Positions 43,458-52,857 of a stretch of 64,000 nucleotides of DNA are shown in pieces (positions within the stretch are counted from its first letter, which is position 1; each line of letters opens with the position of its first letter). Source of the stretch: Aquimarina sp. RZ0 (GTDB taxonomy: Bacteria > Bacteroidota > Bacteroidia > Flavobacteriales > Flavobacteriaceae). The stretch spans positions 124,001 to 188,000 of the forward strand of contig NZ_VTZU01000001.1 in assembly GCF_008370685.1 (NCBI RefSeq), in the 5' to 3' direction. The position numbers and the translations under genes are program-made. Below the pieces are notes generated by a model. The model was not told the origin of the DNA. It searched no databases and was given only the letters and a program-made list of their open reading frames with translations.

Positions 43458-45764
43458 ATGAACCAGGATTATATAAAACCAGATAACTGGTCAATAATAG
43501 AAGAAGGATTTGATGTAGAACGCGTTAAATCCTCAGAGAGCCTTTTTAGTATTGGTAATGGTGCTATGGGACAACGGGCTAATTTTGAAGAAACATATTC
43601 AGGACCAACTTTTCAGGGGAGTTATATTGCAGGAGTATATTATCCTGATAAAACGCGTGTTGGCTGGTGGAAAAATGGGTATCCCGAGTATTTTGCCAAA
43701 GTATTAAATGCTCCCAATTGGATAGGGATTAATGTAGAGATTGATGGAGAAAAATTAGACTTGTATCGATGTAAGTCGGTGTCTGATTTCCGAAGAGAAT
43801 TAAATATGAAAGAAGGTTGGTATGAACGTTCTTTTAAGGCAGTGTTACAAAATGGAGTCGAAGTAGCTGTGATATCAAAACGGTTTCTAAGCTTAGATCT
43901 GGATGAGATAGGTGCTATTAAATATCAGGTAACTCCTTTGAATAGAAATGTTACCATTAAATATACCCCATATCTTGATGCAGGTATCACTAATGAAGAT
44001 ACAAACTGGGATGATAAGTTCTGGGATACGTATGAGGTATCACATAAAGGGAATACTGCTTATATTTTGTCCAAAACTATGAAGACAGATTTTCAGGTAT
44101 GTACAGGAATGTATGCTAAATTGTTTATTGATGGTGAGCAATTAGATACCTTGCCTAAGGCAGTATCTACTGCGACATATGCAGGACTTGATTATAAGAT
44201 AGAAGTATCCAAGGGAAGTGTGGCTGCCATTCATAAATTTGGTGGGTATACAGTATGCCTGAATCATAAGAAAGATACTATTGCTTCAATGAATACAACG
44301 ATATTGAAACAAGCTTCAGAATCTGGTTTTGAAGCTTTGTTAGCACTTCAGAAACAGGCTTGGTCAAAAATATGGGAGATGGCAGACATTTCTATAGATG
44401 GAGATGTAAAAGCGCAACAGGGAATTCGTTTTAATATATTTCAGCTTAATCAGACCTATCTGGGTAAAGATGCTCGATTAAATATAGGCCCAAAAGGGTT
44501 TACAGGAGAGAAATATGGAGGAAGTACCTACTGGGATACAGAAGCTTACTGTATTCCATTTTACATGGCGACAAAGAACCAGAAAGTAGCACGTAGTTTA
44601 TTAGTATATCGGTATAATCATTTGGAAAAAGCCATAGAAAATGCAAAAAAACTCGGGTTTACGAATGGTGCTGCTTTATATCCAATGGTCACAATGAATG
44701 GGGAAGAGTGCCATAATGAATGGGAAATTACCTTTGAAGAAATCCACCGTAATGGGGCGATGACATTTGCAATCTATAACTATATAAGATATACAGGAGA
44801 TTATAGCTATATTCCTGAAATGGGATTAGAAGTGATGATCGCTATTGCACGCTTTTGGCATCAGCGAGCAACATTCTCTACAGCTAAAGATAAGTATGTA
44901 ATCTTAGGCGTTACAGGACCTAATGAATATGAAAATAATATTAATAACAACTGGTATACAAATTATTTAGCAAAATGGTGCATCACTTTTTGTATCGAAA
45001 ATATAGAAAAAGTAAAAAGAGAATATACAACTGATTATGATAGGATTATTCATGAAACGAGTCTCGGGCAAGAGGAAATAGACGCTATGCTGGAGGTGGC
45101 AGAAGAAATGTATTTTCCGTACTCAGAAAAGTATCAGGTATTTCTACAACAAGATGGGTTTTTAGATAAAGAATTGATAAGTGTTGCAGATTTGGATGCA
45201 TCACAACGCCCAATTAATCAAAAATGGAGTTGGGACAGAATTTTAAGGTCACCATATATCAAACAAGCAGATATATTACAAGGCTTTTATATGTTTGAAG
45301 ATCATTTTACTAAAGAAGAATTAGAACGTCATTTTGATTTTTATGAACCCTTTACCGTTCATGAATCTTCTCTTTCTCCTTGCGTTCATAGCATCCAGGC
45401 AGCAGTTTTGGATAGAATGGATCAGGCATATGCGTTCTACCTTAGAACATCAAGATTAGATTTGGATGACTATAATAAAGAAGTAGAAGAAGGCTTGCAT
45501 ATCACAAGTATGGCAGGTACCTGGATGAGTATTGTAGAAGGTTTTGGAGGATTAAGAATTAAAAATGATACCCTATCATTTACTCCTAAAATTCCTAAAG
45601 AATGGAAAGGCTATACTTTTAATGTTAATTTTAGAGGAAACATACTCAACGTGAATGTTTCTCAAAAAGGAACTTCTTTTAATCTGGAAGGTGAACGGGA
45701 ATTATTAATATATGTTGATGATAAAGATGTTACTATTTCTCCTAATAGCCTGATAACAGTGTAG
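43458..45764 (+). CDS. GH65 glycoside phosphorylase, probably maltose phosphorylase
   Basis: This 768-residue cytosolic enzyme has an N-terminal super-sandwich (WSIIEEGFDVERVKSSESLFSIGNG), an alpha/alpha barrel with the GH65 catalytic region NGEECHNEWEITFEEIHRNGA (about residues 414-435), and a small C-terminal beta domain. It splits maltose with phosphate into glucose and beta-glucose-1-phosphate. The pgmB gene just upstream and the amylases around it support maltose over trehalose or kojibiose, but substrate choice in GH65 rests on a few loop residues that I cannot score. The 256-base gap upstream may hold a separate promoter. Confidence 0.9.
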   Translation: MNQDYIKPDNWSIIEEGFDVERVKSSESLFSIGNGAMGQRANFEETYSGPTFQGSYIAGVYYPDKTRVGWWKNGYPEYFAKVLNAPNWIGINVEIDGEKLDLYRCKSVSDFRRELNMKEGWYERSFKAVLQNGVEVAVISKRFLSLDLDEIGAIKYQVTPLNRNVTIKYTPYLDAGITNEDTNWDDKFWDTYEVSHKGNTAYILSKTMKTDFQVCTGMYAKLFIDGEQLDTLPKAVSTATYAGLDYKIEVSKGSVAAIHKFGGYTVCLNHKKDTIASMNTTILKQASESGFEALLALQKQAWSKIWEMADISIDGDVKAQQGIRFNIFQLNQTYLGKDARLNIGPKGFTGEKYGGSTYWDTEAYCIPFYMATKNQKVARSLLVYRYNHLEKAIENAKKLGFTNGAALYPMVTMNGEECHNEWEITFEEIHRNGAMTFAIYNYIRYTGDYSYIPEMGLEVMIAIARFWHQRATFSTAKDKYVILGVTGPNEYENNINNNWYTNYLAKWCITFCIENIEKVKREYTTDYDRIIHETSLGQEEIDAMLEVAEEMYFPYSEKYQVFLQQDGFLDKELISVADLDASQRPINQKWSWDRILRSPYIKQADILQGFYMFEDHFTKEELERHFDFYEPFTVHESSLSPCVHSIQAAVLDRMDQAYAFYLRTSRLDLDDYNKEVEEGLHITSMAGTWMSIVEGFGGLRIKNDTLSFTPKIPKEWKGYTFNVNFRGNILNVNVSQKGTSFNLEGERELLIYVDDKDVTISPNSLITV

Positions 45765-46316
45765 AAATATGTTTTTTTAAAGAAATGATTGCTGAAAAAC
45801 TTTAGAATAAACATTGATTTTTGGCAACATATAAATGTCAATACTAATTTACTAATTTAAGTTTCGATTATTTATACATAAGATTTAAAAACCGTCTGTT
45901 TGGGTACATTTATGAGAGAAAAGTGTACAGAGAATAGGTTTTTATGCCATTTTTTGGTTTTAAAATACTCAAATAAGTAGCAACTATTTTTTGTCTAAAC
46001 GAAAAGAGCAAATTTGAATGAGTAATTTTAAAATCAGAAAAGATGTTATACGATTTGTGATTAAAAAATTCGTATAAATTCATTGAATTATTTTTTCTTT
46101 ATGCAAGGCAAAAAAATCAAGCATAGCTATAGCTACGGTTTATTTTTTAAACGAAGTAGAAAGGAAAAAGAAACGATGAATATGCGAAATTTTTAGTTAT
46201 AAATCGTATTATACCCATAAATGCTCATTTTGGATACAAAATTCCTATCAGAATTTTATTTAAACCTACGCATCTGGAATTAATCGAACTTATATTAATA
46301 TATCAAAATTAATTAT
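45765..46316. other. Intergenic region with family 1 element
   Basis: This 552-base gap lies between GH65 and the next GH13 gene. Family 1 copy 2 occupies 46048-46209. The first 280 bases are AT-rich without a clear terminator or gene; the last 100 bases before the GH13 ATG should hold its promoter if it is not cotranscribed. Confidence 0.35.
46048..46209 (+). repeat. 162-bp intergenic element, family 1, copy 2
   Basis: This copy differs by one base from 56380-56541 and is the reverse complement of 15818-15979. Its ends ATACGATTTGTGATTAAAAA and TTTTTAGTTATAAATCGTAT form imperfect inverted repeats. The centre contains the palindrome AGCTATAGCT. A 31-codon ATG frame (46101-46196) is kept open in all three copies, but it is probably not translated. 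Confidence 0.88.
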
Positions 46317-48182
46317 ATGAAAAGTAATTTAATGATGCTACTTTTTGGATGGCTAGCATCAATAAGCTATGGACAAATAGAAAGGATAGAACCTCCTTTT
46401 TGGTGGACAGATATGCATTCTAATACACTGCAAGTAATGTGTTATGGTCCTGAAATTGCCAAATATGAAGTGGCAATAGAAGGGATCACTAGTATAGATA
46501 TTACAAGAACAGAAAATGATAATTATCTATTTATAAAAATAGATACAAAAGATATTAAACCAGGCGTATTTTCTATTAATTTCAAAGAAGATGATAAAAT
46601 CGTATTTTCTAAACCTTATGAATTTAGATCCAGAAGGGAGAATTCATCGCTAAGAAAGGGTTTTGACAGCAGTGATGTTATGTATCTGATTATGCCTGAT
46701 CGTTTCTCAAATGGCGATATCCATAACGATAGTCATAAAGAGACCATAGAAAAAGTGAATCGATCTAATCCAGGAGGGCGTCACGGAGGTGATATCCAGG
46801 GAATTATTAATCACTTGGAGTACCTTAAAGATTTAGGAGTTACTGCCGTTTGGAGTACACCTTTGCTGGAAGATAATGAGCCAACATATTCGTACCACAC
46901 ATATGCTCAGAGTGACTTATATAAAATTGATCCCCGATATGGGACTAATGAGGACTATAAGAGACTAGCCTCAGAAATGCATAAATTGGATATGAAACTG
47001 ATAATGGATTATGTAACAAATCATTGGGGATCTCAGCACTGGATGATCAAAGATGTACCGGCAAAAGACTGGATTCATCAATGGCCAGAAGGTTTTAAGC
47101 GGAGCAATTATCGTATGACTACTCAATTTGATACCCACGCATCAAAAATTGATCGCAAAGGTTGTATGAATGGGTGGTTTGATACTACCATGCCTGATAT
47201 GAATCAAAGCAACTCATTGGTACTTAATTATATAATTCAAAATGCAATCTGGTGGATAGAATACGCTGATCTGGATGGCTTTAGAGTAGATACATATTCT
47301 TACAATGATAAGCATGGAATTGCTGCCTGGACAAAAGCAATTATGGATGAATATCCTGATTTTAATATTGTCGGAGAGGTCTGGATGCACGATCAGTCAC
47401 AAATATCATATTGGCAAAAAGATAGTAAAATAGGAGCTATTGATACTTATAATTCATATTTGCCATCTGTCATGGATTTTACCTTACATGATGCGATAAT
47501 GGTTATGTTTAATGAGGATGAGGACTCCTGGGATAAAGGGATGATTAGGGCATATGATAATTTTACACATGATTTTTTATACGCCAATACAAATAACATA
47601 TTGCTTTTTGCAGGAAATCACGATACCAATAGAATTAATGAGGTCTATCAGAGTGATATCAATAAATATAAGATGGTGATGACACTTATTTTTACTACTC
47701 GGGGTATTCCTCAAATCTATTATGGCGATGAAATAGGAATGCTAGGTAATCGTGATAAAAAAGACGATGGAGATATCAGAAAAGATTTTCCTGGTGGATG
47801 GTCTGATGATAAAAGAAGTGCATTTTTAGGAGCAAGTGTTTCTGCAAAAACTGGAGGTAGGACGAATGATGAAGAAGCATATCATAGTTTTACCAAAAAA
47901 GTATTGCATTGGAGAAAAAACAATGAGGCAATTCACAAAGGGGAATTGCTACAATACATTCCTGTTAATAATGTCTATGTTTATTTTAGGCATACAGAAA
48001 AAGAAAGTGTTATGGTGATTATCAACAATGGTAATGAATCTCAGGAAATAGATATTACCCGTTTCAAGGAAGGTATTAAGCAGTTTGTAAAAGGGAAAGA
48101 TATTATTACAGATACTACCATAGATATGACAGAGAACATTACTATCCTGTCAAAAACTTCTATGATTATAGAATTACATTAA
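46317..48182 (+). CDS. GH13 neopullulanase/cyclomaltodextrinase-like enzyme (SusA-like), exported
   Basis: This 621-residue protein has a signal peptide (WLASISYGQ) without a lipobox, so it is probably periplasmic. An N-terminal cyclomaltodextrinase-type beta domain (about 20-110), the GH13 barrel and a C-terminal beta domain follow. The barrel shows MDYVTNHWG, DGFRVDTYSYND (nucleophile), NIVGEVWMHD (acid) and AGNHDTNRI. It would trim maltodextrins or branched and cyclic forms imported by SusCD. It is followed after 19 bases by another GH13 gene in the same direction, likely one transcript. Confidence 0.9.
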   Translation: MKSNLMMLLFGWLASISYGQIERIEPPFWWTDMHSNTLQVMCYGPEIAKYEVAIEGITSIDITRTENDNYLFIKIDTKDIKPGVFSINFKEDDKIVFSKPYEFRSRRENSSLRKGFDSSDVMYLIMPDRFSNGDIHNDSHKETIEKVNRSNPGGRHGGDIQGIINHLEYLKDLGVTAVWSTPLLEDNEPTYSYHTYAQSDLYKIDPRYGTNEDYKRLASEMHKLDMKLIMDYVTNHWGSQHWMIKDVPAKDWIHQWPEGFKRSNYRMTTQFDTHASKIDRKGCMNGWFDTTMPDMNQSNSLVLNYIIQNAIWWIEYADLDGFRVDTYSYNDKHGIAAWTKAIMDEYPDFNIVGEVWMHDQSQISYWQKDSKIGAIDTYNSYLPSVMDFTLHDAIMVMFNEDEDSWDKGMIRAYDNFTHDFLYANTNNILLFAGNHDTNRINEVYQSDINKYKMVMTLIFTTRGIPQIYYGDEIGMLGNRDKKDDGDIRKDFPGGWSDDKRSAFLGASVSAKTGGRTNDEEAYHSFTKKVLHWRKNNEAIHKGELLQYIPVNNVYVYFRHTEKESVMVIINNGNESQEIDITRFKEGIKQFVKGKDIITDTTIDMTENITILSKTSMIIELH

Positions 48183-48201
48183 ATTAGAATTATTGAATAC
48201 T

Positions 48202-49590
48202 ATGAAGAAAATATTTTTATGCTTTGCATTCACAGGCATCGTATGGTCTTGTGGAAATATAAAAAAAGAAGAAGCAACGACAGAGGTCAAAACCAACATT
48301 GAGGAGAAGACAAATCAAGAATTACCTCCAGTCAGTGAGGATATGATGGAAAATGCTGTGATATATGAAGCAAATATAAGGCAATACTCTGAAGAAGGTT
48401 CTTTCAGTGCATTTACCAAAGATATTCCAGTTTTAAAAAAATTAGGGGTAAAAATACTTTGGGTAATGCCTATTTATCCGATTTCTACCACTAAAAGTAA
48501 GGGGACTTTAGGAAGCTATTATGCAATTTCTGATTATACAAAAGTAAACCCTGAATTTGGGACAATAGAAGATTTTAGAGCACTCATAAAGACAGCTCAT
48601 GAACATGGAATTTATGTGATTTTGGATTGGGTAGCAAATCATACCGGATGGGATCATGGGTGGTTAAAAGAACATCCTGGTTATTATACTAAAAATGATA
48701 AAGGAGATATCACACATACAGTGGGGACAGATTGGACAGATGTTGCAGATCTTAATTATGATAACCAGGAAATGAGAAAAGATATGTTGGATGCCATGAA
48801 GTACTGGATCAAAGAGGAAGGAGTAGATGGGTATCGATGTGATGTTGCAGGAATGGTTCCGGTTGATTTTTGGAATACCGCAGTAGAAGAATTGAAAAAA
48901 ATAAAACCAGTATTTATGTTGGCAGAAGGTTGGGAACCAGCATTGCTAAAAAAAGCTTTTGATATGGGGTATGGGTGGGATACACATCATGTAATGAATC
49001 ATATTGCCAAAGGAGAAAATACGGTAGCAGCCTGGGATAAGAGAATGGTACAGGTAGATACTATGTACGCTACTGATGATATATTAATGAATTTCACCTC
49101 TAATCACGATGAAAACTCTTGGAATGGTACTGTTCAGGAAAGAATGGGAGATGCCAAAGAGATGTTTGCCGCATTATCCTATCTGAGCCCGGGAATGCCA
49201 TTGATTTATTCCGGGCAGGAATATGATATGGATAAACGTTTACTTTTCTTTGAAAAAGACACGATCATAAAAAAGAAAGGAGTATTTTTTTCTTTATATG
49301 AAAAACTAGGAAAACTTAAAAATGAAAACCCGGCATTACACGGAGGTAAAAATGCAGCAGCATATACACGTATTAAAACTTCTCAGGATGAAAAAATAGT
49401 AGCATTTCTAAGAGAAAAAGAAGGAAATAAAATACTATTTGTTGCTAATATGACAAAAGAATCAGTAAAATTTACGGCAGAATATGAAGGCAAATTCAGA
49501 GACTATCTTTCTGGAGAATATATTAAAGGGTTAAGGGATCAAGAATGTATACTTGATCCATGGCAGTACTTAATTTTGATTGAAGAATAG
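48202..49590 (+). CDS. GH13 alpha-amylase-family lipoprotein
   Basis: I use the ATG at 48202 (462 residues); the TTG three codons earlier is less likely. The lipobox is IVWSC, followed by a Glu/Lys-rich linker. The GH13 barrel shows ILDWVANHTGWDH, DGYRCDVAGMVP (nucleophile Asp), MLAEGWEP (acid Glu) and NFTSNHDENSW (third Asp), with a short C-terminal beta domain. It probably acts in the periplasm or at the outer membrane on maltooligosaccharides alongside the preceding enzyme. Exact specificity (alpha-amylase, glucosidase or transferase) cannot be told. A terminator follows at 49616-49645. Confidence 0.9.
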   Translation: MKKIFLCFAFTGIVWSCGNIKKEEATTEVKTNIEEKTNQELPPVSEDMMENAVIYEANIRQYSEEGSFSAFTKDIPVLKKLGVKILWVMPIYPISTTKSKGTLGSYYAISDYTKVNPEFGTIEDFRALIKTAHEHGIYVILDWVANHTGWDHGWLKEHPGYYTKNDKGDITHTVGTDWTDVADLNYDNQEMRKDMLDAMKYWIKEEGVDGYRCDVAGMVPVDFWNTAVEELKKIKPVFMLAEGWEPALLKKAFDMGYGWDTHHVMNHIAKGENTVAAWDKRMVQVDTMYATDDILMNFTSNHDENSWNGTVQERMGDAKEMFAALSYLSPGMPLIYSGQEYDMDKRLLFFEKDTIIKKKGVFFSLYEKLGKLKNENPALHGGKNAAAYTRIKTSQDEKIVAFLREKEGNKILFVANMTKESVKFTAEYEGKFRDYLSGEYIKGLRDQECILDPWQYLILIEE

Positions 49591-49615
49591 AAACCATTTA
49601 TGGATTTATGTAAGA

Positions 49616-49645
49616 GTGGCTTATGTATATAAGCTGCTTTTTTTT
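49616..49645 (+). terminator. Rho-independent terminator after the GH13 lipoprotein gene
   Basis: GGCTTAT pairs with ATAAGCT (with G-T pairs further out) around a GTAT loop, followed by eight T at 49638-49645. It marks the end of the plus-strand maltodextrin genes. Confidence 0.65.
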
Positions 49646-49823
49646 AGAAATCTCCAATTTATCAGGCATGGATGGTATGTGAAAAACATATTTTTAAACA
49701 GGGAAATATCTCTATTTTTTACGGGTAAATCGCATCTGAGTATCTAGGTTTTTTAGTACATTAGAGATATATTTTTTTTTGTATAAGTAATTGAAAATTA
49801 ATGTATTTTAAAACCAGGTAAAT

Positions 49824-50555
49824 ATGAATTCTCTTAAAACTTTTTTGTCGATTTTTTTTATTGCTTTTAGTATAATTATATCAAATGCTCAAGTAAAAAT
49901 AGGTCAGGGGGTGACCTCTCCAGAAGATTGGATTAATTATAATACTACAGGTATCTATGTCGATGTAGATACAAAGTCTTGTGGATTTACGACAACACCA
50001 CATTACCTGATAACATTAGAATCGGTCACTAATAAGGGGAGTCATTGGTATATATCCGGTGTTCCATCTCTATATAATGTAACACCTACAGGGTTTAGAG
50101 TATATATAAGATGGACAGATGCTCCTTCTGACCTTCCTACTGTTGGACCTTATCCTAATCCATTAAGAGCTAGTACTGCAAAGGATAGAGATTGGGTAAT
50201 ACGATGGACTGGTATAGAAATGAGGGATTGTAACCCATCTAGGGAAACATTAAGGACGGTAAACCAAATATTCTCAGGACCTAATGGACCCGAAGGTGAT
50301 ATAACATCTAAAGATATAGAATCAGAAACGTCTACTGTAAATAACCTAAAAATATACCCTAATCCTAGTCAGGATAGATTGATTATACAATATTCAGGTG
50401 CTGTTGAAAAAAGTGAAATATATGATTTAAACTCCAGGTTACTCAACGTTTCTAAAACAAACTCGATTGATATCAAAAAATTACCGAAGGGAAATTACCT
50501 TGTAAAAATTTATGATATTGATGGCACCATAATTACCAAGCAGTTTATGAAATAA
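49824..50555 (+). CDS. Small T9SS-secreted protein with an unassigned beta-rich domain
   Basis: This 243-residue protein has a signal peptide (SIIISNAQ). A compact domain of about 130 residues (about 25-150) contains GIYVDVDTKSCGF, SLYNVTPTGFRVYIRW and RDWVIRWTGIEM. A T9SS type A sorting domain (IYPNPSQDRLII...KQFMK) ends it. I recognise the first domain as a type that recurs in secreted bacterial proteins of unknown function (memory, not a search). Its Trp/Tyr-rich strands suggest ligand binding, perhaps lectin-like. It follows the amylases after a terminator, so it is a separate unit. Repeat family 2 copy B starts 7 bases after its stop. Confidence 0.75.
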   Translation: MNSLKTFLSIFFIAFSIIISNAQVKIGQGVTSPEDWINYNTTGIYVDVDTKSCGFTTTPHYLITLESVTNKGSHWYISGVPSLYNVTPTGFRVYIRWTDAPSDLPTVGPYPNPLRASTAKDRDWVIRWTGIEMRDCNPSRETLRTVNQIFSGPNGPEGDITSKDIESETSTVNNLKIYPNPSQDRLIIQYSGAVEKSEIYDLNSRLLNVSKTNSIDIKKLPKGNYLVKIYDIDGTIITKQFMK

Positions 50556-50561
50556 CTTAAA

Positions 50562-50711
50562 GAATTCATCTTGATTTTTCTATTTCCTAAAAAATGGCTA
50601 AAATTATTCGTCCATAGTCGTCACTTTTTTGGTTTGTAGACGAAAAAAAGTGCCTTATCTGGTAAAATTTCAACTCATTTTCAGTTAAAAATAAAAAGCC
50701 AAGATGAGCTC
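50562..50711. repeat. Family 2 element, copy B
   Basis: The ends are GAATTCATCTTGAT and CCAAGATGAGCTC (inverted repeats with small changes). The interior shares TTTCCTAAAAAATGGCT, CACTTTTTT and TTTCAACTCATTTTC with copy C. It starts 7 bases after a stop codon, as copy A nearly does. Confidence 0.75.
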
Positions 50712-50759
50712 AAATAGTGATTCTCGATAATTTTTCACGAAGAATATAACTTTTAATAC

Positions 50760-50807
50760 ACTTTCAGAAATAAGATATCTATTCTTATTTCTGAAAGTTA
50801 TTTTTTT
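50760..50807. terminator. Strong terminator with a 15-bp perfect stem between convergent genes
   Basis: ACTTTCAGAAATAAG (50760-50774) and CTTATTTCTGAAAGT (50784-50798) pair perfectly around a 9-base loop. A T-rich tract follows at 50799-50807. It can serve the plus-strand gene and possibly the convergent one. Confidence 0.75.
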
Positions 50808-50877
50808 AATTTTAAATATTCCCCAAAATAGATTTACTTACGATTATTCCTAAAAAGGAAAATGTGAGTACTTAGAT

Positions 50878-52857
50878 CTATTGCTTTACTAATTGAGATT
50901 TGTATTTTCCTAAGACGGATACAATATAAACTCCTGGATTTATTTTACTAATATCAATAGTTTGCTGACTGTCTTTGCTTTTAACCTTTTGTTCTATTAC
51001 TTTTTTACCAGTAATGTCATAAATAGATATGATATCATTCAATACAACCTTATTTATTAGTAGAGTATTTTGTGCAGGGTTAGGATAGGTAGTAATATCC
51101 GAACCTGTATCATTAGCTCTGGAATTTTCAATAGGTCTAATTGCCCATTTTTGATTATTGTTACTAGGATTAAATGACCATAACTGGACATCAGCATTGA
51201 TTTGTCCATTTTTTATATCCAAACCTCTATGGAGGCAGTAATCTGGCTTAATAGCATATATGCCTTCGCTATTTTGTTCTATCTTCCATCGTAGTGCATT
51301 CGCTGTCGTATGCGCCATAGATCCATTATTACAGGCATTATTTACAATGCGTAAATAACGTTTTGTTCCTACATTTTTGATTGTATAAAAGTTATTACCC
51401 TTGTGCTCAAAACTCCATTGTTGATCCTTAAATTTTTTTGCATTGTACATTTTTACCTTATGATCATTCCAGGAGGGAGCGATTAAATTTTGACTGGTTT
51501 TACTGGAAACGATATTATAAATACCATCAGGTATAAGTTGGGAGTTTGGAGGTGGAGGAGGATTGTTTCCAAATTCAAATGCCCCTACGTCAATGGATGA
51601 ATCTCTTACATTACCGTCAAAATCTAAATTTGGAGCATTCATTCTTGTACCTGCGTCGATAGCTGGTGAATTCGGCTTTAATCTAAAATTACCATCATCA
51701 GCATTTATAAATAGTGGGTTTACGCCAACCAAATTGTTTGAAGCAGTTCTTCTTCCATGTTGAAGTTTTAAATCACCATTTTTATTTTTGTAAAGAAGAT
51801 TATTTCTAAAAACCATATTGTAAGATCTTGGAAAACTTAATAAAATCCCAAAACGGTTATTGTTATAGCAAGTGTTATTAGATATTCGTACGTCACGTAT
51901 GACACCATTTCCAGCAGGGTGATCATATACCATTAATCCGTCTTCAGTGTTATTATAAAAAACATTATTGTAAATGTCTATGTCAAAAATATCTCCTTTA
52001 CCTTCTGTCATTAATGCCATTCCCTGTCCTACACAATTTCTAACAATGTTATTAAAGACCTTAATTTTTTTTGCAAAGGGTTTAGAGAAATTTAAAATGC
52101 CAGCAGCATCAATATAAATACCTCTTCTGGTTAAATCGTGTAAATAGTTATCGGATATAACACCATTTTGTACTCCTAATTTTACATCAATTCCTTCTCC
52201 ACCATTTATAGGGTCTCCGCCATTAAAAATTTCATTTCCAGAAATCACAAATCCGTTAACACCATTTGATAATGTAATACATTCATTGTATCCTCCATTA
52301 CAAGCTTTTTCTACCTTGTTATTTAGGATTTTCAAATCTCTAATGTTATTAAAATCTCCGGGATTAGACCTCCATGGTACTCCCCATGCAGAAATTCCTG
52401 AAGCTAATGTATTAAACGTATGATTATTTTTGATAATAATATCTGATGCAGGTCCTTCTACATAAATTCCTTCACCACGACCATTTCCCTGGACGTTTTG
52501 TATTCTTAAACCAGAAATCTCTATATGACTACTTTTTAATATGAGGAGAGAATTACCGTCAATAATTGCTTTATGTTCATCTCCTCGAAATGCTTTGAAT
52601 ACAATTTTCTTTGCGCTGGTTCCGCTTCGTTTAATTGTTGTTTTATTCCTATAGATTCCTCTTTTAATAAAGACAATGTCACCTGGATTAACAATATTTG
52701 CGGCTTTTTGAATTGTTTTGAATGGTCGAATTGCTGTTCCTGGATTTTGGTCAGATCCATTTGGTGAGACATAATAATTTTTGGCGAATAATACTGGGGA
52801 GAATCCCAAAATCAGAAGAATTAGTAATAATCTCTTGGTGTTTTTTTTAATTTTCAT
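50878..52857 (-). CDS. Secreted right-handed beta-helix protein with ricin-type lectin and T9SS domains
   Basis: This 659-residue protein has a signal peptide (SPVLFAK). A DUF1565-like start (YYVSPNGSDQNPGTAIRPFKTIQKA) leads into a right-handed parallel beta-helix (about 30-425) with repeated short strands ending in Asn-rich turns, such as IKNNHTFNTLASGISAWG. A ricin-type beta-trefoil (about 440-575; QQWSFEHKGNNFYTIKN, WSFNPSNNNQKWAI) and a T9SS type A sorting domain (TYPNPAQNTLLI...SQLVKQ) follow. The fold is shared by polysaccharide lyases and glycoside hydrolases, so a polysaccharide-active enzyme is plausible. No catalytic residues can be assigned. Confidence 0.82.
   Translation of the reverse strand: MKIKKNTKRLLLILLILGFSPVLFAKNYYVSPNGSDQNPGTAIRPFKTIQKAANIVNPGDIVFIKRGIYRNKTTIKRSGTSAKKIVFKAFRGDEHKAIIDGNSLLILKSSHIEISGLRIQNVQGNGRGEGIYVEGPASDIIIKNNHTFNTLASGISAWGVPWRSNPGDFNNIRDLKILNNKVEKACNGGYNECITLSNGVNGFVISGNEIFNGGDPINGGEGIDVKLGVQNGVISDNYLHDLTRRGIYIDAAGILNFSKPFAKKIKVFNNIVRNCVGQGMALMTEGKGDIFDIDIYNNVFYNNTEDGLMVYDHPAGNGVIRDVRISNNTCYNNNRFGILLSFPRSYNMVFRNNLLYKNKNGDLKLQHGRRTASNNLVGVNPLFINADDGNFRLKPNSPAIDAGTRMNAPNLDFDGNVRDSSIDVGAFEFGNNPPPPPNSQLIPDGIYNIVSSKTSQNLIAPSWNDHKVKMYNAKKFKDQQWSFEHKGNNFYTIKNVGTKRYLRIVNNACNNGSMAHTTANALRWKIEQNSEGIYAIKPDYCLHRGLDIKNGQINADVQLWSFNPSNNNQKWAIRPIENSRANDTGSDITTYPNPAQNTLLINKVVLNDIISIYDITGKKVIEQKVKSKDSQQTIDISKINPGVYIVSVLGKYKSQLVKQ

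Larger units (their letters stand above)
50556..50877. other. Convergent intergenic region: repeat plus terminator
   Basis: This 322-base gap between convergent genes is nearly filled by family 2 copy B (50562-50711) and a strong hairpin (50760-50807). No gene is visible. Confidence 0.5.
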
